Below, one piece after another: positions 4,407-5,467 of a DNA stretch of 5,467 nucleotides. The stretch covers positions 1 through 5,467 of the forward strand of contig JAUNIV010000192.1 of the NCBI GenBank assembly GCA_030523385.1. The letters are read 5' to 3'. Position numbers and translations under genes: made by a program. A model generated the notes under the pieces. The model saw only the letters and a program-made list of their open reading frames with translations, was not told the DNA's origin and ran no database searches. Origin of the DNA: Bacteroidales bacterium (lineage in GTDB: Bacteria; Bacteroidota; Bacteroidia; Bacteroidales; Bacteroidaceae). Every line of letters starts with the position of its first letter. The first letter of the stretch is position 1.

Positions 4407-5444
4407 CTAGAATTTATAAGCTGCTTTACGTAATTCTTTTACTGATTTAAAAGGTTTATTAGGTTTTAGGTAACGTCCCATGAATTGATAAATGTCAAGA
4501 CGAATTTTATTTGATTCGTAAGTATCCAATCTGTCAAAACTATGAGCACCGGGAGCCCGTTCAAATATTTTATATTCAAATTTTTTGCCTTCAGCTTTTA
4601 GGGCTCGTATCATTGATTCTACTTCTATTACATTTACATCGTCATCGCTGGTATTCGTATAAATAAGTAATGGGTCTTTTAATTTTTCTGCGTTCCACAC
4701 CGGCGAACGTCGTTTGTATTCTGCAATATTATCTTTCGCAGTTTGTCCGATATGATTTTTGTCCGAGAAGATTTTGCGATAAGAATCACTGGCATATCCC
4801 ATACGCATAATTACGTCTGAAACCGGAACACCTGCAAATCCACATTTATACTCTCCTGGATAGTTAAAGAGATTCATTAGGGTAATCATGCCACCATGAC
4901 TCCATCCCATGATGCCAACTCGATTACTGTCTACAATATCAAAATTGTCTACCATGTAATTGCGGCTGATATATACATCCTCATTTTCTAATCCGCCATA
5001 GTCAATATTATTGTATGTACCTGAACCGTATCCGGTGCTCCCTCTATAATCTGCTGCTACCACAATATATTCTTGTGCTATCAATTCACGAATGATATGG
5101 GCGTAATAAGTGTCCATATCAGCATGTACACCGCTATGAGGAAATACGATCAATGGATATTTTTTGTTTTCATTTACGCTCTTGGGAATGAAAATATACG
5201 CTCTGAATTTAAGTTCATTACCGGCACTCATTGATGTTGGGTTAGATTCTTTCCAACGCGGAGGGCCACATAATATCACTTTATCTATATGAGCAATATC
5301 ACCTACTTTTTCATACCATAAGACATCGTCTATTTTTTTCATCAATTGATCAAACTGATGAATTGATAACTGAGCGCATACTAAATTAGGCATAGACCAC
5401 AGGCAGCATATTAATGCTATTACAAATACTATCTTGTTTTTCAT
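4407..5444 (-). CDS. Secreted S9-type (prolyl oligopeptidase-like) alpha/beta hydrolase
   Basis: The 345-residue product starts with a Sec signal peptide (basic MKNK, hydrophobic core 5-17, probable cleavage after VCA at 22-24); VCAQ does not fit a lipobox, so it is probably a soluble periplasmic or secreted protein. The alpha/beta hydrolase domain spans about 78-327. It shows PLIVFPHSG (97-105, oxyanion region), VVAADYRGSTGYGSG (128-142), typical of S9 peptidases, and the nucleophile elbow GWSHGG with Ser182. The likely Asp is D267 in TNTSDDDV, and His301 lies in GAHSFDR. Full S9 enzymes of about 700 residues have an N-terminal beta-propeller; this one has only about 50 residues before the domain, so it could be a small peptidase or an esterase. 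The usual HGGP oxyanion motif is HSGV here. Base composition is AT-rich (18 and 21 G+C in two 60-base lines counted) compared with coaE. No promoter is visible in the 23 bp upstream. Confidence 0.82.
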   Translation of the reverse strand: MKNKIVFVIALICCLWSMPNLVCAQLSIHQFDQLMKKIDDVLWYEKVGDIAHIDKVILCGPPRWKESNPTSMSAGNELKFRAYIFIPKSVNENKKYPLIVFPHSGVHADMDTYYAHIIRELIAQEYIVVAADYRGSTGYGSGTYNNIDYGGLENEDVYISRNYMVDNFDIVDSNRVGIMGWSHGGMITLMNLFNYPGEYKCGFAGVPVSDVIMRMGYASDSYRKIFSDKNHIGQTAKDNIAEYKRRSPVWNAEKLKDPLLIYTNTSDDDVNVIEVESMIRALKAEGKKFEYKIFERAPGAHSFDRLDTYESNKIRLDIYQFMGRYLKPNKPFKSVKELRKAAYKF

Positions 5445-5467
5445 ACGAAAATTTTTATGCCGTTTTT

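Noticed and set aside
5445..5467. AAAATTTT palindrome just upstream of the hydrolase start
   Set aside because: It is very short and A/T-only, and the upstream region is cut off by the window edge, so nothing can be concluded.

Overview
The window looks like a chromosomal housekeeping segment from a Bacteroidales bacterium, most likely Bacteroides or a near relative. Four things support this. Several products belong to families known mainly or only from Bacteroidetes (the PUR-type DUF3276 protein, the DUF5606 protein and the roughly 300-residue NusB). Most start codons are preceded by A/T-rich DNA with no Shine-Dalgarno sequence. Several intergenic regions carry the Bacteroides promoter pattern TTTG - about 20 nt - TAnnTTTG. 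The ribosomal protein L25 start also matches what I recall of Bacteroides sequences.

Layout. Positions 1-628 are read on the minus strand: the 5' end of rplY (ribosomal protein L25, cut by the window edge), preceded by a small PUR-alpha-like nucleic-acid-binding protein gene at 242-628. The two are separated by a compact region in which a hairpin/terminator, a promoter -7 box and an 11-bp direct repeat lie within about 75 bp. A divergent promoter region (629-831) separates these from a plus-strand operon: nusB (832-1758), yajC (1808-2116), a YbbR-domain membrane protein (2132-3145) and coaE (3138-3725, overlapping its neighbour by 8 bp). A DUF5606 gene (3793-4308) follows with its own consensus promoter. 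It ends in an unusually long nested inverted repeat (4307-4381) that probably acts as a terminator between convergent genes. The remainder is a minus-strand, AT-richer gene (4407-5444) for a secreted S9-type alpha/beta hydrolase.

How the genes fit together. NusB (rRNA transcription antitermination) and L25 (5S rRNA-binding protein) belong to ribosome production. YajC is a Sec translocon accessory subunit, and the YbbR protein is a membrane-anchored envelope protein. CoaE makes coenzyme A. This is a growth-related core cluster. The hydrolase looks like an accessory gene placed beside it: it faces the other way and has a different base composition.

I see no CRISPR array, insertion sequence, tRNA, rRNA, phage gene or defence system. 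The less ordinary signals are the SSB-like acidic, phenylalanine-ending C-terminus of the PUR protein, the promoter buried in the hairpin upstream of rplY with a repeat-bearing leader, and the nested inverted repeat after the DUF5606 gene. I do not see convincing evidence for a wholly new system.
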